Positions 54,402-63,850 of a stretch of DNA of 64,000 bases are shown piece after piece. The position numbers and the translations under genes are program-made. A model generated the notes under the pieces. That model did no database searches. It saw nothing but the letters and a program-made list of their open reading frames with translations, and had not been told where the DNA came from. The stretch comes from Microbulbifer flavimaris (GTDB lineage: Bacteria > Pseudomonadota > Gammaproteobacteria > Pseudomonadales > Cellvibrionaceae): assembly GCF_001641755.2 (NCBI RefSeq), contig NZ_LRFG02000005.1:1-64000 (forward strand). Direction: 5' to 3'. Every line of letters starts with the position of its first letter. Positions within the stretch are counted from its first letter, which is position 1.

Positions 54402-56423
54402 GTGGCAAGCGTGTCTGAGCTCCCCCCTGATCAAGTCACCGATGGACCCCTGCAACTGGCGGCTCTGGACGAGCTGGAAAGCCTGGACGCAGAGGCCTTG
54501 CGCAGTCAGGTTCACTACCTGCAGCGACTGTTGCTGGATGTGGACTCGGGTTATTTCGAGTGGCATCCCCAGTCCGGCCTGTGCCGCGCGGAGGGCGCGG
54601 TGTGGTCCCAATTCAACCCCGAAAGCAGCCGGGCTGTAGAGAAGCTCTTTGCCGGTGAGGCCCTTGCGCTGGTGCACTCTGATGATCGTGACCGGTTGAG
54701 TGCGATGCGAGGGCGGCTCGAGCGCCCCGGTGGGCTGGCCGACGCCACTTTCCGTGCTTACGACAGCTCGGGTCACCTGCGCTGGCTGCGTATCTGGGCG
54801 CGCTCCTTCGAGCCCCGGGGCTCGGCCGGCAATTTGGCCCACTTTGTTATTGGCGGCTGCGCCGACTACACCGAATCCCTGGCGGGGCGGGATGCCGCGA
54901 GCCTGCCCGCCGATCGTCCGCTGCAGACTCTGGCAGGCGTTGGCGATGGCCTGTGGGAATGGGATCTGCGCGCGGATGAAGTGCTGCTGGACGATGCCTG
55001 CTGGGCGCTGATCGGTTTCGAGCCCGGTACCATGGATGCCGACCCGCGCAGCGGGTTGAAGCTGTGGAAGCGCCGCATCCTGCCGGAGGATTACGACCGG
55101 CTCAAACAGGCGATGCAGGATCATGTGCAGGAGCGAATCCCGCTGGATGTGGAGTACCGGCTATGGCATCGGGATGGCAGCATCGTCTGGCTTCGCTGCA
55201 GGGGACAGGTGCAATGCAACCGCAAGGATGAGCCGCTCCGTGTGCTGGGTACCCTGCAGGATGTCACCAGTGGTCGCGAAGCGCTCTCACGGGCGGAGCG
55301 GGAGCTGCAGAGCCTGCGCAGTGAGAGCGAGCACCGCGCGGGCCTGCTGTTCAGCCTCAGCCACGAGCTCCGCACCCCGCTCAATGCCATTCTCGGTTAC
55401 AGCCAGATGGTGGAGCTGGACCAGACCCTGAGTACCGATCAACGGAAGCGCCTGCTGGAAATCCGCCGTGCCGGGCAGCATCTGCTGCATCTCGTTGGGG
55501 ACGTGCTGGAGCTCGCCCGTATCGATACGAACCGCGTAGGTCCTGCCATGGAGGCAGTGCAGCCGGCGAGTCTCGTCAATGACTGCAAGCGCCTGCTGGA
55601 GCCGCTGGCGGAGACGCGCAAGGTCTCGCTGATCTTCGAGCCCCTCGGGTGGGAGTCCGCATTCATTCGCGTGGACCCGGTACGCTTCAAGCAGGTGGTT
55701 CTCAATCTCGCTGGCAACGCGGTCAAGTACAACCGGGAGGGCGGGCGCGTTGTCATGAACTTTGCCCCGCAGTCGGAGGGCTGGTTGCGGCTCTCGATCC
55801 TCGATACCGGCTCGGGTATTGCCGAGGAGCGGCGCAGCGAGGTCTTCGAGCCGTTTAATCGACTCGGCGCGGAAAAGAGTCAGATTGAGGGCACCGGTGT
55901 GGGGCTGGCAATCGCCAAGCGGCTGACGGAGGCTATGGGGGGGCGTATCGATTTCGATAGCCACGAAGACCAGGGGTCGGTGTTCTGGATCGAATTTCCC
56001 CTGATTGATGCCCCGAGCGATGTATTGAGGCTGCGTCCCGAGCCGGGGAAAGCGCTTACCTTTCCAGAGTGCTGTTTGCTGGTGGTGGAAAATCGTCCGG
56101 CTGCGGTCGCGCGACTGCGCGGGGTCCTGGCAGATGCCCCTCAGGTAAAGTTGTTGGTGGCCGCCGATGTGGTGGAGGCCATCTTCACCGCACGCAGCCG
56201 CGATGTGGATGCGGTGCTCTTCGACAGCAGCGTGCCGGGATTATCCGCAGCGGATCTGTCCGAGGTGTTCAGTGGGGATCCGCGCACTGCCGGCATCCGG
56301 CTGATTGAGGTGGGCGGGGGAGGCTGTGATGCGGTCGATGCCACACTGCCGACAGAGTACGGCCCGGCAGAACTTGCCCGGGCCCTGGAAAAATCGGGCG
56401 CGGGCGCTCAGGAAGAAGGGTAG
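54402..56423 (+). CDS. PAS sensor histidine kinase with degenerate receiver domain
   Basis: Soluble sensor kinase of 673 residues with no membrane segments. Two PAS-like domains (about 42-160 and 172-292; DGLWEWDL, WHRDGSIVWLRCRG), a short coiled coil, the HisKA domain with H321 in SLSHELRTPLN, and the HATPase domain with N-box LNLAGNAVKYN, DTGSGI and GTGVGLAIAKRL. Residues 565-665 look like a receiver fold, but the acidic pair is replaced (LVVENRP) and the conserved lysine is not evident, so phosphotransfer there is doubtful. GTG 54402 is the start used; GTG 54411 is close behind. No response regulator gene lies beside it. Confidence 0.88.
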   Translation: MASVSELPPDQVTDGPLQLAALDELESLDAEALRSQVHYLQRLLLDVDSGYFEWHPQSGLCRAEGAVWSQFNPESSRAVEKLFAGEALALVHSDDRDRLSAMRGRLERPGGLADATFRAYDSSGHLRWLRIWARSFEPRGSAGNLAHFVIGGCADYTESLAGRDAASLPADRPLQTLAGVGDGLWEWDLRADEVLLDDACWALIGFEPGTMDADPRSGLKLWKRRILPEDYDRLKQAMQDHVQERIPLDVEYRLWHRDGSIVWLRCRGQVQCNRKDEPLRVLGTLQDVTSGREALSRAERELQSLRSESEHRAGLLFSLSHELRTPLNAILGYSQMVELDQTLSTDQRKRLLEIRRAGQHLLHLVGDVLELARIDTNRVGPAMEAVQPASLVNDCKRLLEPLAETRKVSLIFEPLGWESAFIRVDPVRFKQVVLNLAGNAVKYNREGGRVVMNFAPQSEGWLRLSILDTGSGIAEERRSEVFEPFNRLGAEKSQIEGTGVGLAIAKRLTEAMGGRIDFDSHEDQGSVFWIEFPLIDAPSDVLRLRPEPGKALTFPECCLLVVENRPAAVARLRGVLADAPQVKLLVAADVVEAIFTARSRDVDAVLFDSSVPGLSAADLSEVFSGDPRTAGIRLIEVGGGGCDAVDATLPTEYGPAELARALEKSGAGAQEEG

Positions 56424-56425
56424 TA

Positions 56426-57229
56426 TCAGCGGATGCTGCCCAGGTTCTTGCCGACGATTTGCAGCAGCGGCTTGAACACCTTGGGTGAGCCGCATACCAG
56501 GTGGCCGGAATCCAGGTAATCCTCACCGCCGCGGAAGTCACTGATCAGTCCACCGGCCTCTTTTACCAGCAGGGCACCGGCTGCAATATCCCACTCATTC
56601 AGGTACATCTCCCAGAAACCGTCGAAGCGTCCTGCTGCCACGTAGGCCAGGTCCAGGGCTGCGGCACCCGGGCGGCGAATGCCGGCAGTCTGGCCGGCGA
56701 TCTCTTTCAGGGCGGTCAGGTACGGGTCGATATTTTCCAGCGCCGGGCCGTTGAAGGGAATGCCGGTGCCGATCAGCGCCCCGCGCAGCCCCTGGCGCGG
56801 GGAGACACGGATGCGGCGGCCATTCAGGGCCGCACCGCGGCCGCGGCTGGCGGTGAATTCTTCGCGCTTGATGGGGTCCAGAACCACGGCGTGCTCGATG
56901 CGACCGCGGTAGCGGCAGGCAATGGAGATGCAGAACTGCGGAACGCCGTGGATAAAGTTGGTGGTGCCGTCGAGAGGGTCGATGATCCACTCGTAGTCCG
57001 GCTCGGCACCCTCGAGGATGCCGCTCTCTTCAGCGCGGATGCTGTGTTTTGGATAGGCTTTACGCAGGTGATAGATGATCTCCTGCTCGCTGGCCCGATC
57101 CACCTCAGTGACGAAATCGTTGCGGCCCTTTTCCTCGAGCCTGGTCAGGTCGCTGCGCTCCCAGGACCGCTCGATCAGTTCTCCGGCCTTGCGCGCCGCG
57201 CGCAGGGCAATGTTCAGCATGGGTTCCAT
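56426..57229 (-). CDS. suhB: Inositol-1-monophosphatase family protein SuhB
   Basis: Mg-dependent phosphatase of 267 residues; in E. coli SuhB also joins the rRNA antitermination complex. Metal-binding residues are present: E67/E68 in RAEESG, D84 and D87 in WIIDPLDGTTNF, and the late WDIAAGALLVKEAGG motif. Convergent with the sensor kinase, only two bases apart at their stops. Its divergent neighbour is trmJ, and suhB-trmJ-iscR is a conserved order in gammaproteobacteria. Confidence 0.94.
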   Translation of the reverse strand: MEPMLNIALRAARKAGELIERSWERSDLTRLEEKGRNDFVTEVDRASEQEIIYHLRKAYPKHSIRAEESGILEGAEPDYEWIIDPLDGTTNFIHGVPQFCISIACRYRGRIEHAVVLDPIKREEFTASRGRGAALNGRRIRVSPRQGLRGALIGTGIPFNGPALENIDPYLTALKEIAGQTAGIRRPGAAALDLAYVAAGRFDGFWEMYLNEWDIAAGALLVKEAGGLISDFRGGEDYLDSGHLVCGSPKVFKPLLQIVGKNLGSIR

Positions 57230-57424
57230 AACTAAGTCCGCACTGTGTGGTTTCGGGGTTAAAAAGCGGGAGGCGTAGGGACCTCCGGGGCCGGGCTTGC
57301 CGGGTGCGCGGATTGTAGGGATTCCTGTGCAATTTTGCTACACTCGCGCGCCGCCGTAACTCATAGGCGAAGTTTAGGGTGTTTGTGCGCTGCGCATCCA
57401 CCGGCCAACCTCGGTAACAGCAAG

Positions 57425-58204
57425 ATGGCTCAGTCCCCCATGTCCGCTCTCGATAATATCCGCGTCGTGCTGGTCAACAGCGCCCACCCCGGCAATATCG
57501 GTGGTGCTGCCCGCGCCCTGAAGAACATGGGCTTGAGTCAGCTCTACCTGGTGGCGCCGCGGGAGTTTCCCGCCGCCAATGCGATCTGGCGTGCCGCCGG
57601 CGCTGCAGACCTGCTGGAGAGCGCTGTGGTGGTCGATACGCTGGAGGATGCGGTGGCGGATTGCGGCCTCGTGGTCGCCACCAGTGCCCGCGAGCGCCGC
57701 ATTCCGTGGCCCCTGCTGACCCCGCGGGAGTGCGGCGAGAGGGCTGTGGCAGAGGCGGCCAGCCATCCTGTTGCCCTGGTGTTTGGCCGCGAGGACCGTG
57801 GCCTCACCAACGAGGAATTGCAGGCCTGCAATTTCCACGTCCATATTCCCGCCAATCCGGAATACAGCTCCCTCAACCTTGCCACCGCCGTGCAGGTGCT
57901 GGCCTACGAGGTACGGATGGCCGCGCTGGAGGCGGAGCAGGGCGCCCCGATCAGCTACGCCGACTGGGATCGCCCGCCCGCGAAGGCGAGCGATATGGAA
58001 CTGTACTACGAGCACCTGCAGCAAGCGCTCGGGGAGCTCGGTTTTATCGATCCGGACAATCCCCGCCAGACCATGACCCGCCTGCGTCGACTGTTCAGTC
58101 GCGTGCGGCCGGACGATATGGAGCTGGGCATTTTGCGCGGCATGCTGACCGCCATCCAGAACTATATTCACCGCACCGGTGGCAAGGGGCGGCCCGATTC
58201 CTGA
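57425..58204 (+). CDS. trmJ: tRNA (cytidine/uridine-2'-O-)-methyltransferase TrmJ
   Basis: SPOUT-class enzyme that 2'-O-methylates position 32 of several tRNAs. The 259-residue protein has the fold's knot motifs: IRVVLVNSAHPGNIGGAARA, VALVFGREDRGLTNEEL and IPANPEYSSLNLATAVQVLAYE, then a helical C-terminal extension as in E. coli TrmJ. I chose ATG 57425 (MAQSPMSALDN); an ATG at 57443 is possible and a longer frame from 57335 lacks family similarity. It lies upstream of iscR as in many relatives; a cysE between them, frequent elsewhere, is missing here. Confidence 0.94.
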   Translation: MAQSPMSALDNIRVVLVNSAHPGNIGGAARALKNMGLSQLYLVAPREFPAANAIWRAAGAADLLESAVVVDTLEDAVADCGLVVATSARERRIPWPLLTPRECGERAVAEAASHPVALVFGREDRGLTNEELQACNFHVHIPANPEYSSLNLATAVQVLAYEVRMAALEAEQGAPISYADWDRPPAKASDMELYYEHLQQALGELGFIDPDNPRQTMTRLRRLFSRVRPDDMELGILRGMLTAIQNYIHRTGGKGRPDS

Positions 58205-58215
58205 AGTGGCGATCA

Positions 58216-58240
58216 ATACCTGAGTGGAGTACCCGGGTAT
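58216..58240 (+). promoter_or_regulatory. IscR type 1 binding site, distal
   Basis: A 25-base near-palindrome, half-sites ATACCTGAGT and ACCCGGGTAT with a five-base centre. It agrees with the type 1 consensus at the ATA-YY-GA and C-RR-S-TAT positions. It directly abuts the second site. Confidence 0.65.
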
Positions 58241-58265
58241 ATACTTGACTGTGTAGGTGGGTTAT
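58241..58265 (+). promoter_or_regulatory. IscR type 1 binding site, proximal
   Basis: The left half ATACTTGACT fits the consensus ATASYYGACT fully; the right half GGTGGGTTAT is weaker. It overlaps the -35 element of the predicted iscR promoter, the position needed for repression by [2Fe-2S]-IscR. Confidence 0.72.
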
Positions 58266-58273
58266 TCCATACT
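58245..58273 (+). promoter_or_regulatory. Predicted sigma-70 promoter of the isc operon
   Basis: -35 TTGACT (58245-58250), 17-base spacer, -10 CATACT (58268-58273), leaving about 40 bases of leader to the iscR start. Confidence 0.6.
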
Positions 58274-58314
58274 CGCGGCCGTTCGTAAGGGCTGTACCAC
58301 AGTCGGGAGCTGAA

Positions 58315-58794
58315 ATGCGTTTGACAACCAAGGGCCGCTACGCGGTCACAGCAATGCTGGATCTGGCACTGCATGCCGGTCGCGGGCCGATTAGCCTGGC
58401 GGATATTTCCAAGCGCCAGGGCATCTCTCTCTCTTATCTGGAGCAGCTCTTCTCCCGGCTTCGGCAGTCGGGGCTGGTATCGAGTGTGCGCGGTCCCGGC
58501 GGCGGCTACCGCCTGGCGCGGGACGGCGCAGAGATTTTCGTGGCGCAGATCGTCGATGCGGTCAACGAGTCGGTGGATGCCACCAGTTGTGGCGGTAACA
58601 GCGATTGCGCGGGCGGTGAGCAGTGTCTCACACACTATTTATGGTGTGACCTCAGCGCCCAGATTCACAGTTTCCTGAGTGGTATCAGCCTGGCCGACCT
58701 CGTCGCCCGGGCCGAAGTTCAGGAGGTCGCGCGCCGGCAGGACATGCGCGAGGCAGTGAAAGAAGAGACAGTGGCGGTGCTCGGCGGCCTCTAA
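58315..58794 (+). CDS. iscR: Fe-S cluster assembly transcription factor IscR
   Basis: Rrf2-family repressor of 159 residues that senses Fe-S sufficiency by carrying a [2Fe-2S] cluster. The winged-helix DNA-binding part is [18 protein letters not shown] to [10 protein letters not shown]; the cluster ligands C92, C98, C104 and H107 fall exactly at the E. coli positions (CGGNSDC, EQCLTH). The two IscR-type sites 50-100 bases upstream indicate autorepression. First gene of the isc operon. Confidence 0.97.
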   Translation: MRLTTKGRYAVTAMLDLALHAGRGPISLADISKRQGISLSYLEQLFSRLRQSGLVSSVRGPGGGYRLARDGAEIFVAQIVDAVNESVDATSCGGNSDCAGGEQCLTHYLWCDLSAQIHSFLSGISLADLVARAEVQEVARRQDMREAVKEETVAVLGGL

Positions 58795-58863
58795 GCGGGC
58801 GGTCCGGCGCAGCTGAAACAGAGCACATGAGCAACCAGAGTTAGTGCGCAGAGAGATTTGAAT

Positions 58864-60078
58864 ATGAAGCTTCCCATTTACCTGGACTATTCCGCTACCT
58901 GCCCGGTGGACCCGCGCGTGGCCAAGAAAATGGCGGACCAGCTGACGATGGAGGGTAACTTCGGTAACCCGGCATCCCGCTCCCACTTGTTCGGCTGGAA
59001 GGCTGAAGAGGCCGTGGAAGATGCGCGCCGTCATGTGGCGGAGCTGGTGAATGCCGATCCGCGCGAAATCGTGTGGACGAGCGGCGCCACCGAGTCCGAC
59101 AACCTGGCCATCAAAGGTGCTGCGCACTTTTACCAGGGCAAGGGCAAGCACATCATCACTTCAAAGATCGAGCACAAAGCGGTGCTGGATACCTGCCGCC
59201 AGCTGGAGCGCGAAGGCTTTGAAGTGACCTACCTGAATCCGCGCGAGGACGGCATTGTCTATCCGGAGCAGGTGGAAGAGGCGATGCGCGACGACACCAT
59301 TGTCGTCAGCCTGATGCACGTCAACAACGAGATCGGTGTAATCAATGATATCGCCGCGATCGGTGAACTCTGTCGCGCACGCAAAGTGATTTTCCATGTG
59401 GACGCCGCCCAGAGCGCTGGCCGGCTGCCCATCGATCTGGCGGAGATGAAAGTGGACCTCATGTCCTTCTCCGCCCACAAGATGTACGGCCCCAAGGGTA
59501 TCGGTGCCCTGTACGTGCGCCGCAAGCCGCGGGTGCGCCTGGAAGCCCAGATGCACGGTGGTGGCCACGAGCGTGGTATGCGTTCCGGTACGCTGGCGAC
59601 GCACCAGATCGTCGGCATGGGTGAGGCCGCCCGTCTCGTCAAAGAAGAGATGGCAGCGGAGAGCAAGCGCATCCTCGCCCTGCGCGATCGCTTCTGGGAT
59701 CAGATCAAGGACATGGAAGAAGTTCACGTGAATGGCTCCTGGGAGCAACGCGTGGCCGGCATCCTCAATGTGAGCTTTGCCTTCGTGGAGGGCGAGAGCC
59801 TGATCATGTCCCTGAAGGACCTGGCGATTTCCTCCGGCTCCGCCTGTACCTCTGCGAGCCTCGAGCCAAGCTACGTGCTGCGAGCCCTGGGCGTAAACGA
59901 CGAGCTGGCCCACAGCTCACTGCGTTTCAGCTTTGGTCGCTTCACGACTGAACATGAGGTGGATACCGCTGCTGCGGAAGTACGCAAGGCCGTCGAAAAG
60001 CTGCGCGAACTGTCGCCGCTTTGGGATATGTACAAAGACGGTATCGACCTGAACACCATTGAGTGGGCCGCCCACTAA
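58864..60078 (+). CDS. iscS: Cysteine desulfurase IscS
   Basis: PLP enzyme that takes sulfur from cysteine and hands it as persulfide to IscU and to tRNA thiolation. The 404-residue protein is colinear with E. coli IscS: H104 (KIEHKAV), PLP lysine K206 (FSAHKMYGP) and the persulfide cysteine C328 ([15 protein letters not shown]) are at the same residue numbers. The ATG at 58864 gives [18 protein letters not shown]; a TTG two codons earlier is unlikely. Last residues [10 protein letters not shown]-type through WAAH match the IscU-contacting tail. Confidence 0.97.
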   Translation: MKLPIYLDYSATCPVDPRVAKKMADQLTMEGNFGNPASRSHLFGWKAEEAVEDARRHVAELVNADPREIVWTSGATESDNLAIKGAAHFYQGKGKHIITSKIEHKAVLDTCRQLEREGFEVTYLNPREDGIVYPEQVEEAMRDDTIVVSLMHVNNEIGVINDIAAIGELCRARKVIFHVDAAQSAGRLPIDLAEMKVDLMSFSAHKMYGPKGIGALYVRRKPRVRLEAQMHGGGHERGMRSGTLATHQIVGMGEAARLVKEEMAAESKRILALRDRFWDQIKDMEEVHVNGSWEQRVAGILNVSFAFVEGESLIMSLKDLAISSGSACTSASLEPSYVLRALGVNDELAHSSLRFSFGRFTTEHEVDTAAAEVRKAVEKLRELSPLWDMYKDGIDLNTIEWAAH

Positions 60079-60107
60079 GCGCACCAGCAAGAGTTAGGAG
60101 AAAAGTC

Positions 60108-60515
60108 ATGGCCTATAGCGACAAAGTCATCGATCACTACGAGCATCCCCGCAACGTTGGCCGCATGGATGACAAGGCGGAAAACGTGGGCACCGGTATG
60201 GTCGGTGCTCCCGCCTGTGGCGACGTAATGCGCCTGCAGATCCAAGTCAACGACAACGGCGTGATCGAGGATGCAAAATTTAAAACCTACGGTTGTGGTT
60301 CCGCCATTGCCTCCAGCTCCCTGCTGACCGAGTGGGTAAAGGGCAAGACCATCGATGAGGCAGAGCAGATCAAGAACACTGCCATTGCCGAAGAGCTGGC
60401 CCTGCCGCCGGTGAAGATCCACTGCTCGGTTCTCGCCGAGGACGCGATTAAAGCCGCGGTGCGCAATATCCGCGAGAAGCGCGGCGAGGCAGTGAAGGAA
60501 GAAGCGGCCGAATAA
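60108..60515 (+). CDS. iscU: Fe-S cluster scaffold protein IscU
   Basis: Scaffold on which the [2Fe-2S] cluster is built. The 135-residue protein has the three ligand cysteines C37 (GAPACGD), C63 (TYGCGSA) and C106 (KIHCSVLAE), with D39 and H105, and the HscA recognition motif LPPVK at 99-103. TAGGAG lies eight bases before the ATG at 60108. It sits between iscS and iscA, as in the standard operon. A longer frame beginning at 60063 overlaps iscS and is not supported. Confidence 0.97.
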   Translation: MAYSDKVIDHYEHPRNVGRMDDKAENVGTGMVGAPACGDVMRLQIQVNDNGVIEDAKFKTYGCGSAIASSSLLTEWVKGKTIDEAEQIKNTAIAEELALPPVKIHCSVLAEDAIKAAVRNIREKRGEAVKEEAAE

Positions 60516-60531
60516 GCAGTAAGGCGAAATA

Positions 60532-60855
60532 ATGGCAATTACCATGACGGCCGCGGCTCAGGAACATGTTGCGCGCCAGCTGACCAAACGCGGGAAGGGT
60601 ATCGGTATCCGGGTTGGTGTGCGCACTGCCGGATGCTCGGGCATGGCTTATGTGCTCGAATTCGTCGATCAGGCGGAAGCCGAGGATGAGGTCTTCGAGC
60701 AGGGCGGTGTCAAGCTTGTGGTTGACCCGAAAAGCCTGGCCTACCTGGACGGAACCGAGCTCGATTTCGTCAAGGAAGGGTTGAACGAGGGTTTCGCGTT
60801 CAACAACCCCAATGTGAAAAATGAGTGTGGCTGCGGCGAAAGCTTCCACGTGTGA
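60532..60855 (+). CDS. iscA: Iron-sulfur assembly protein IscA
   Basis: A-type carrier of 107 residues that delivers Fe or Fe-S clusters, mainly to [4Fe-4S] targets. The three conserved cysteines are C35 (TAGCSGMAY), C99 and C101 (NECGCGESF). It follows iscU by 16 bases. A stem-loop with a T-run comes after it, before hscB. Confidence 0.97.
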   Translation: MAITMTAAAQEHVARQLTKRGKGIGIRVGVRTAGCSGMAYVLEFVDQAEAEDEVFEQGGVKLVVDPKSLAYLDGTELDFVKEGLNEGFAFNNPNVKNECGCGESFHV

Positions 60856-60874
60856 AGCAGCTGCAGCGCAAACG

Positions 60875-60908
60875 GGGCCGGCTGCTTTTGTGCAGGCCGG
60901 CCTTTTTT
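60875..60908 (+). terminator. Intra-operon terminator-like stem-loop, iscA-hscB
   Basis: GGGGCCGGC-TGC pairs with GCA-GGCCGGCC around a TTTTGT loop with small bulges, followed by six Ts. It lies 20 bases after iscA and about 95 before hscB, so it may attenuate the distal genes. Confidence 0.7.
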
Positions 60909-61003
60909 CTTGGTGTTCAATGGAAACCCTTTCGCACCGTGCGTCGCTCACGATAACCCGGGTGATCGGCGGGTGCCGGATCAATTGAGGATAGAGGGCA
61001 GAT

Positions 61004-61528
61004 ATGTCGGAGCAGCAGACCTATTTCGATATTTTCGGTCTCAAGCCCGCTTTCGAAGTGGACCGGTCGGCCCTGTCCCAGCGTTACCGGGAGCTACAGC
61101 GGGAGTTTCACCCGGATAAGTACGCTTCGAAGTCCTCCCGCGAGCAGATGCTGGCCATGCAATACGCGACGCGAATCAACGAGGCCCACACCACCTTGCG
61201 CGACCCGGTGCGGCGCGCCGCTTATCTGCTCTCGCTGGCCGGTGTGGAAGTGAGTCCCGAGCAGACCACCGCCGATGCGGACTTCCTGATGCAGCAGATG
61301 ATGCTGCGGGAACAGTTGGAAGAGGTGCGCGACGCAGCGGATCCCGCCGCGGCACTGGACGATCTCGCCGACGAGGTGGGCGGGCTGTTCAGGGCCGAGC
61401 AGCAGGTCTTTGCTTCGGCTTTTGCTGGTGGCCAACTGGAAGATGCGAAAAATTCCCTGCTGAAGATGCAGTTTCTGTCGAAGCTGCAGCGGCAGGTTGA
61501 AGAACTGGAAGAAGATTTACTGGATTGA
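61004..61528 (+). CDS. hscB: Co-chaperone HscB
   Basis: J-domain partner of HscA that brings IscU to the chaperone. The 174-residue protein has an N-terminal J domain ([16 protein letters not shown] at residues 36-38, [14 protein letters not shown]) and a C-terminal helical IscU-binding domain from about 85. The ATG at 61004 follows AGGGCAG; the frame is open further upstream but without family similarity. The stop is two bases before the hscA start. Confidence 0.96.
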   Translation: MSEQQTYFDIFGLKPAFEVDRSALSQRYRELQREFHPDKYASKSSREQMLAMQYATRINEAHTTLRDPVRRAAYLLSLAGVEVSPEQTTADADFLMQQMMLREQLEEVRDAADPAAALDDLADEVGGLFRAEQQVFASAFAGGQLEDAKNSLLKMQFLSKLQRQVEELEEDLLD

Positions 61529-61530
61529 AC

Positions 61531-63390
61531 ATGGCGCTACTGCAGATTTCCGAACCCGGCCAGACTCCCGAGCCCCATCAGCGCAAACGCGCGGTGGGTA
61601 TCGATCTCGGTACCACCAACTCGCTGGTGGCAACGGTGCGCAGCGGTTCTACCGAGGCGGTCGCGGCAGCCGATGGCAGTGTGATTCTGCCCTCCGCAGT
61701 CCACTACAGCTCCGAAGGTGTGTCTGTGGGGGCCGGCGCCCGTGCCCGTGCTGCTGCTGATCCCTACAACACCATGCTCTCCATCAAGCGCCTGATGGGG
61801 CGGGGTGTTGCCGACGTGAAGAGTTTTGGTGAGCAGTTGCCCTACCGGTTCGCCGACAGCGATGGCGGTATGCCGCAGATCGAGACAGTGGCAGGCAGCG
61901 TGAATCCGGTGCAGGTTTCCGCAGAGATCCTCAAAGTGCTCGCCCAGCGCGGCAGTGAAGCGCTGGGCGGAGAGCTGGACGGTGCAGTAATTACCGTGCC
62001 GGCCTATTTCGACGATGCCCAGCGCCAGGCCACCAAAGACGCGGCGCGCCTGGCCGGTCTGCATGTCCTGCGACTGCTCAACGAGCCCACTGCCGCGGCA
62101 GTGGCCTACGGTCTCGACCAGGGCGAGGAGGGTGTCATCGCCGTCTACGACCTGGGCGGCGGCACTTTCGATATTTCCATCCTGCGACTGTCCAAAGGCG
62201 TCTTCGAAGTGCTGTCCACTGGCGGCGACACGGCGCTCGGTGGTGATGACTTCGACCGCGCCATTGCCAGCTGGATTGCCGAACAGGCCGGACTGGGCAC
62301 GGACCTGGACGTGAAGACACAGCGGGCGTTGCTGGATACTGCCTGCTCCGCAAAAGAAAAACTGGCAATCGAAGAGTCCGTGAGCGTGAGCTACGGCGAT
62401 TGGCGCGGCACTCTCGATCGCGCTGCCATGGCGGAGATTCTCGATTCTCTGATCGACAAGACCCTGCGTGCCTGCAAGCGGGCGCTCCGTGACGCCGACC
62501 TGGCTGTCGAAGAGGTTGGTGAAGTGGTGCTGGTGGGGGGATCCACCCGCACCCTGCGGGTGCGCGAGCGGGTAGAAGCATTTTTCGGCCGCAAGCCCCA
62601 CGCGGAAATCGACCCGGATCAGGTGGTCGCCATCGGCGCGGCCCTGCAGGCGGACGTGCTGGTCGGCAACAAGTCCGGTGAGGATCTGTTGTTGCTGGAT
62701 GTGATCCCGTTGTCACTCGGTATCGAGACCATGGGCGGGCTCACGGAGAAACTGATCCCGCGCAATACCACCATCCCGGTGGCCAAGGCCCAGGAGTTCA
62801 CCACGTTCAAAGACGGCCAGACCGCCATGGCCATCCACGTGGTGCAGGGCGAGCGGGAGCTGGTGAACGACTGTCGGTCACTGGCTCGTTTTGAGCTGCG
62901 GGGTATTCCACCCATGGTGGCCGGCGCGGCCCACATCCGGGTGACCTTCCAGGTAGATGCCGACGGTCTGCTGTCGGTGACCGCCATGGAAAAGAGCAGC
63001 GGTGTCAGCGCAGATATTACCGTCAAGCCCTCCTACGGGCTCGAGGACGAGGACATCACCCGCATGCTCAAGGACTCCTATGCCCATGCCGAGCAGGATA
63101 TGGCGGCGCGGGCCCTGCGGGAGGCGCAGGTGGAAGCGGAACGCGCACTGGAGGCGCTACTGGTGGCCCTGCAGGAAAATGGTGCAGAGCTGCTGAGTGA
63201 AAAAGAGCTGGATGCCATGGAGCGTGCCATGGAGGCCCTGCGCCTGGCCCATAACGGTGGTGACGCCGAGGAGATTCATGAGCGTATCGAGGCGCTCAAT
63301 GAGGTGTCCGAGCCCTTCGCCGCGCGCCGTATGGATGCCTCCATCCGGCGGGCCATGCAGGGCCATACCCTGGATGAATTTGATCAATAA
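61531..63390 (+). CDS. hscA: Fe-S assembly chaperone HscA
   Basis: Specialised Hsp70 of 619 residues that binds the LPPVK loop of IscU and drives cluster transfer with ATP. The protein starts [20 protein letters not shown] and has the Hsp70 nucleotide-binding motifs [25 protein letters not shown] and VVLVGGSTR, then the peptide-binding domain (LELRGIPPM-like [12 protein letters not shown]) and helical lid. Start and length match E. coli HscA. Coupled to hscB by a two-base gap. Confidence 0.97.
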   Translation: MALLQISEPGQTPEPHQRKRAVGIDLGTTNSLVATVRSGSTEAVAAADGSVILPSAVHYSSEGVSVGAGARARAAADPYNTMLSIKRLMGRGVADVKSFGEQLPYRFADSDGGMPQIETVAGSVNPVQVSAEILKVLAQRGSEALGGELDGAVITVPAYFDDAQRQATKDAARLAGLHVLRLLNEPTAAAVAYGLDQGEEGVIAVYDLGGGTFDISILRLSKGVFEVLSTGGDTALGGDDFDRAIASWIAEQAGLGTDLDVKTQRALLDTACSAKEKLAIEESVSVSYGDWRGTLDRAAMAEILDSLIDKTLRACKRALRDADLAVEEVGEVVLVGGSTRTLRVRERVEAFFGRKPHAEIDPDQVVAIGAALQADVLVGNKSGEDLLLLDVIPLSLGIETMGGLTEKLIPRNTTIPVAKAQEFTTFKDGQTAMAIHVVQGERELVNDCRSLARFELRGIPPMVAGAAHIRVTFQVDADGLLSVTAMEKSSGVSADITVKPSYGLEDEDITRMLKDSYAHAEQDMAARALREAQVEAERALEALLVALQENGAELLSEKELDAMERAMEALRLAHNGGDAEEIHERIEALNEVSEPFAARRMDASIRRAMQGHTLDEFDQ

Positions 63391-63474
63391 CACGCGGTTC
63401 CCGTAGATAGAGAACCGCCGCTGTCGCCACTTTCGTGCGGCGACGCCATTGAGACCATAGCGAGTTGGAAGCCC
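63391..63474 (+). other. Short spacer with two small stems, hscA-fdx
   Basis: GCGGTTC/GAACCGC (63394-63418) and a following GTCGCC/GGCGAC stem. No T-run, so probably processing or stability elements. Confidence 0.4.
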
Positions 63475-63813
63475 ATGCCTAAAATCGTATTTTTGCCCCA
63501 CGCCGAGATCTGCCCGGATGGCAAGGTAGTCGAAGTGGAGAACGGCGTGAGTGTCTGTGATGCGGCGCTGGAACACGGTATCGAGATCGAGCATGCCTGT
63601 GAGAAGTCCTGTGCTTGCACCACCTGTCACGTGATCGTCCGGGAGGGGTTCGATTCCCTGAATGAGCCGGACGAGCTGGAAGAGGACCTGTTGGACAAGG
63701 CCTGGGGCCTGGAGCCGGAATCCCGTCTCTCCTGCCAGGCCATCGTGGACGATGAGGATCTCGTGGTCGAGATTCCCAAGTACACCATCAACCAGGTTTC
63801 GGAAAAACACTGA
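63475..63813 (+). CDS. fdx: Isc-type [2Fe-2S] ferredoxin
   Basis: Electron donor for Fe-S assembly, 112 residues, adrenodoxin type. Cluster ligands C42, C48, C51 (EHACEKSCACTTC) and C87 (RLSCQAI). The conserved [20 protein letters not shown]-like acidic helix is present, used to dock IscS and reductase. An additional cysteine, C46, is also conserved in this group. It follows hscA by 84 bases and precedes iscX. Confidence 0.97.
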   Translation: MPKIVFLPHAEICPDGKVVEVENGVSVCDAALEHGIEIEHACEKSCACTTCHVIVREGFDSLNEPDELEEDLLDKAWGLEPESRLSCQAIVDDEDLVVEIPKYTINQVSEKH

Positions 63814-63850
63814 CGAAGCGGTCATCGCTGTCGCCAACGGAGATTGACGG

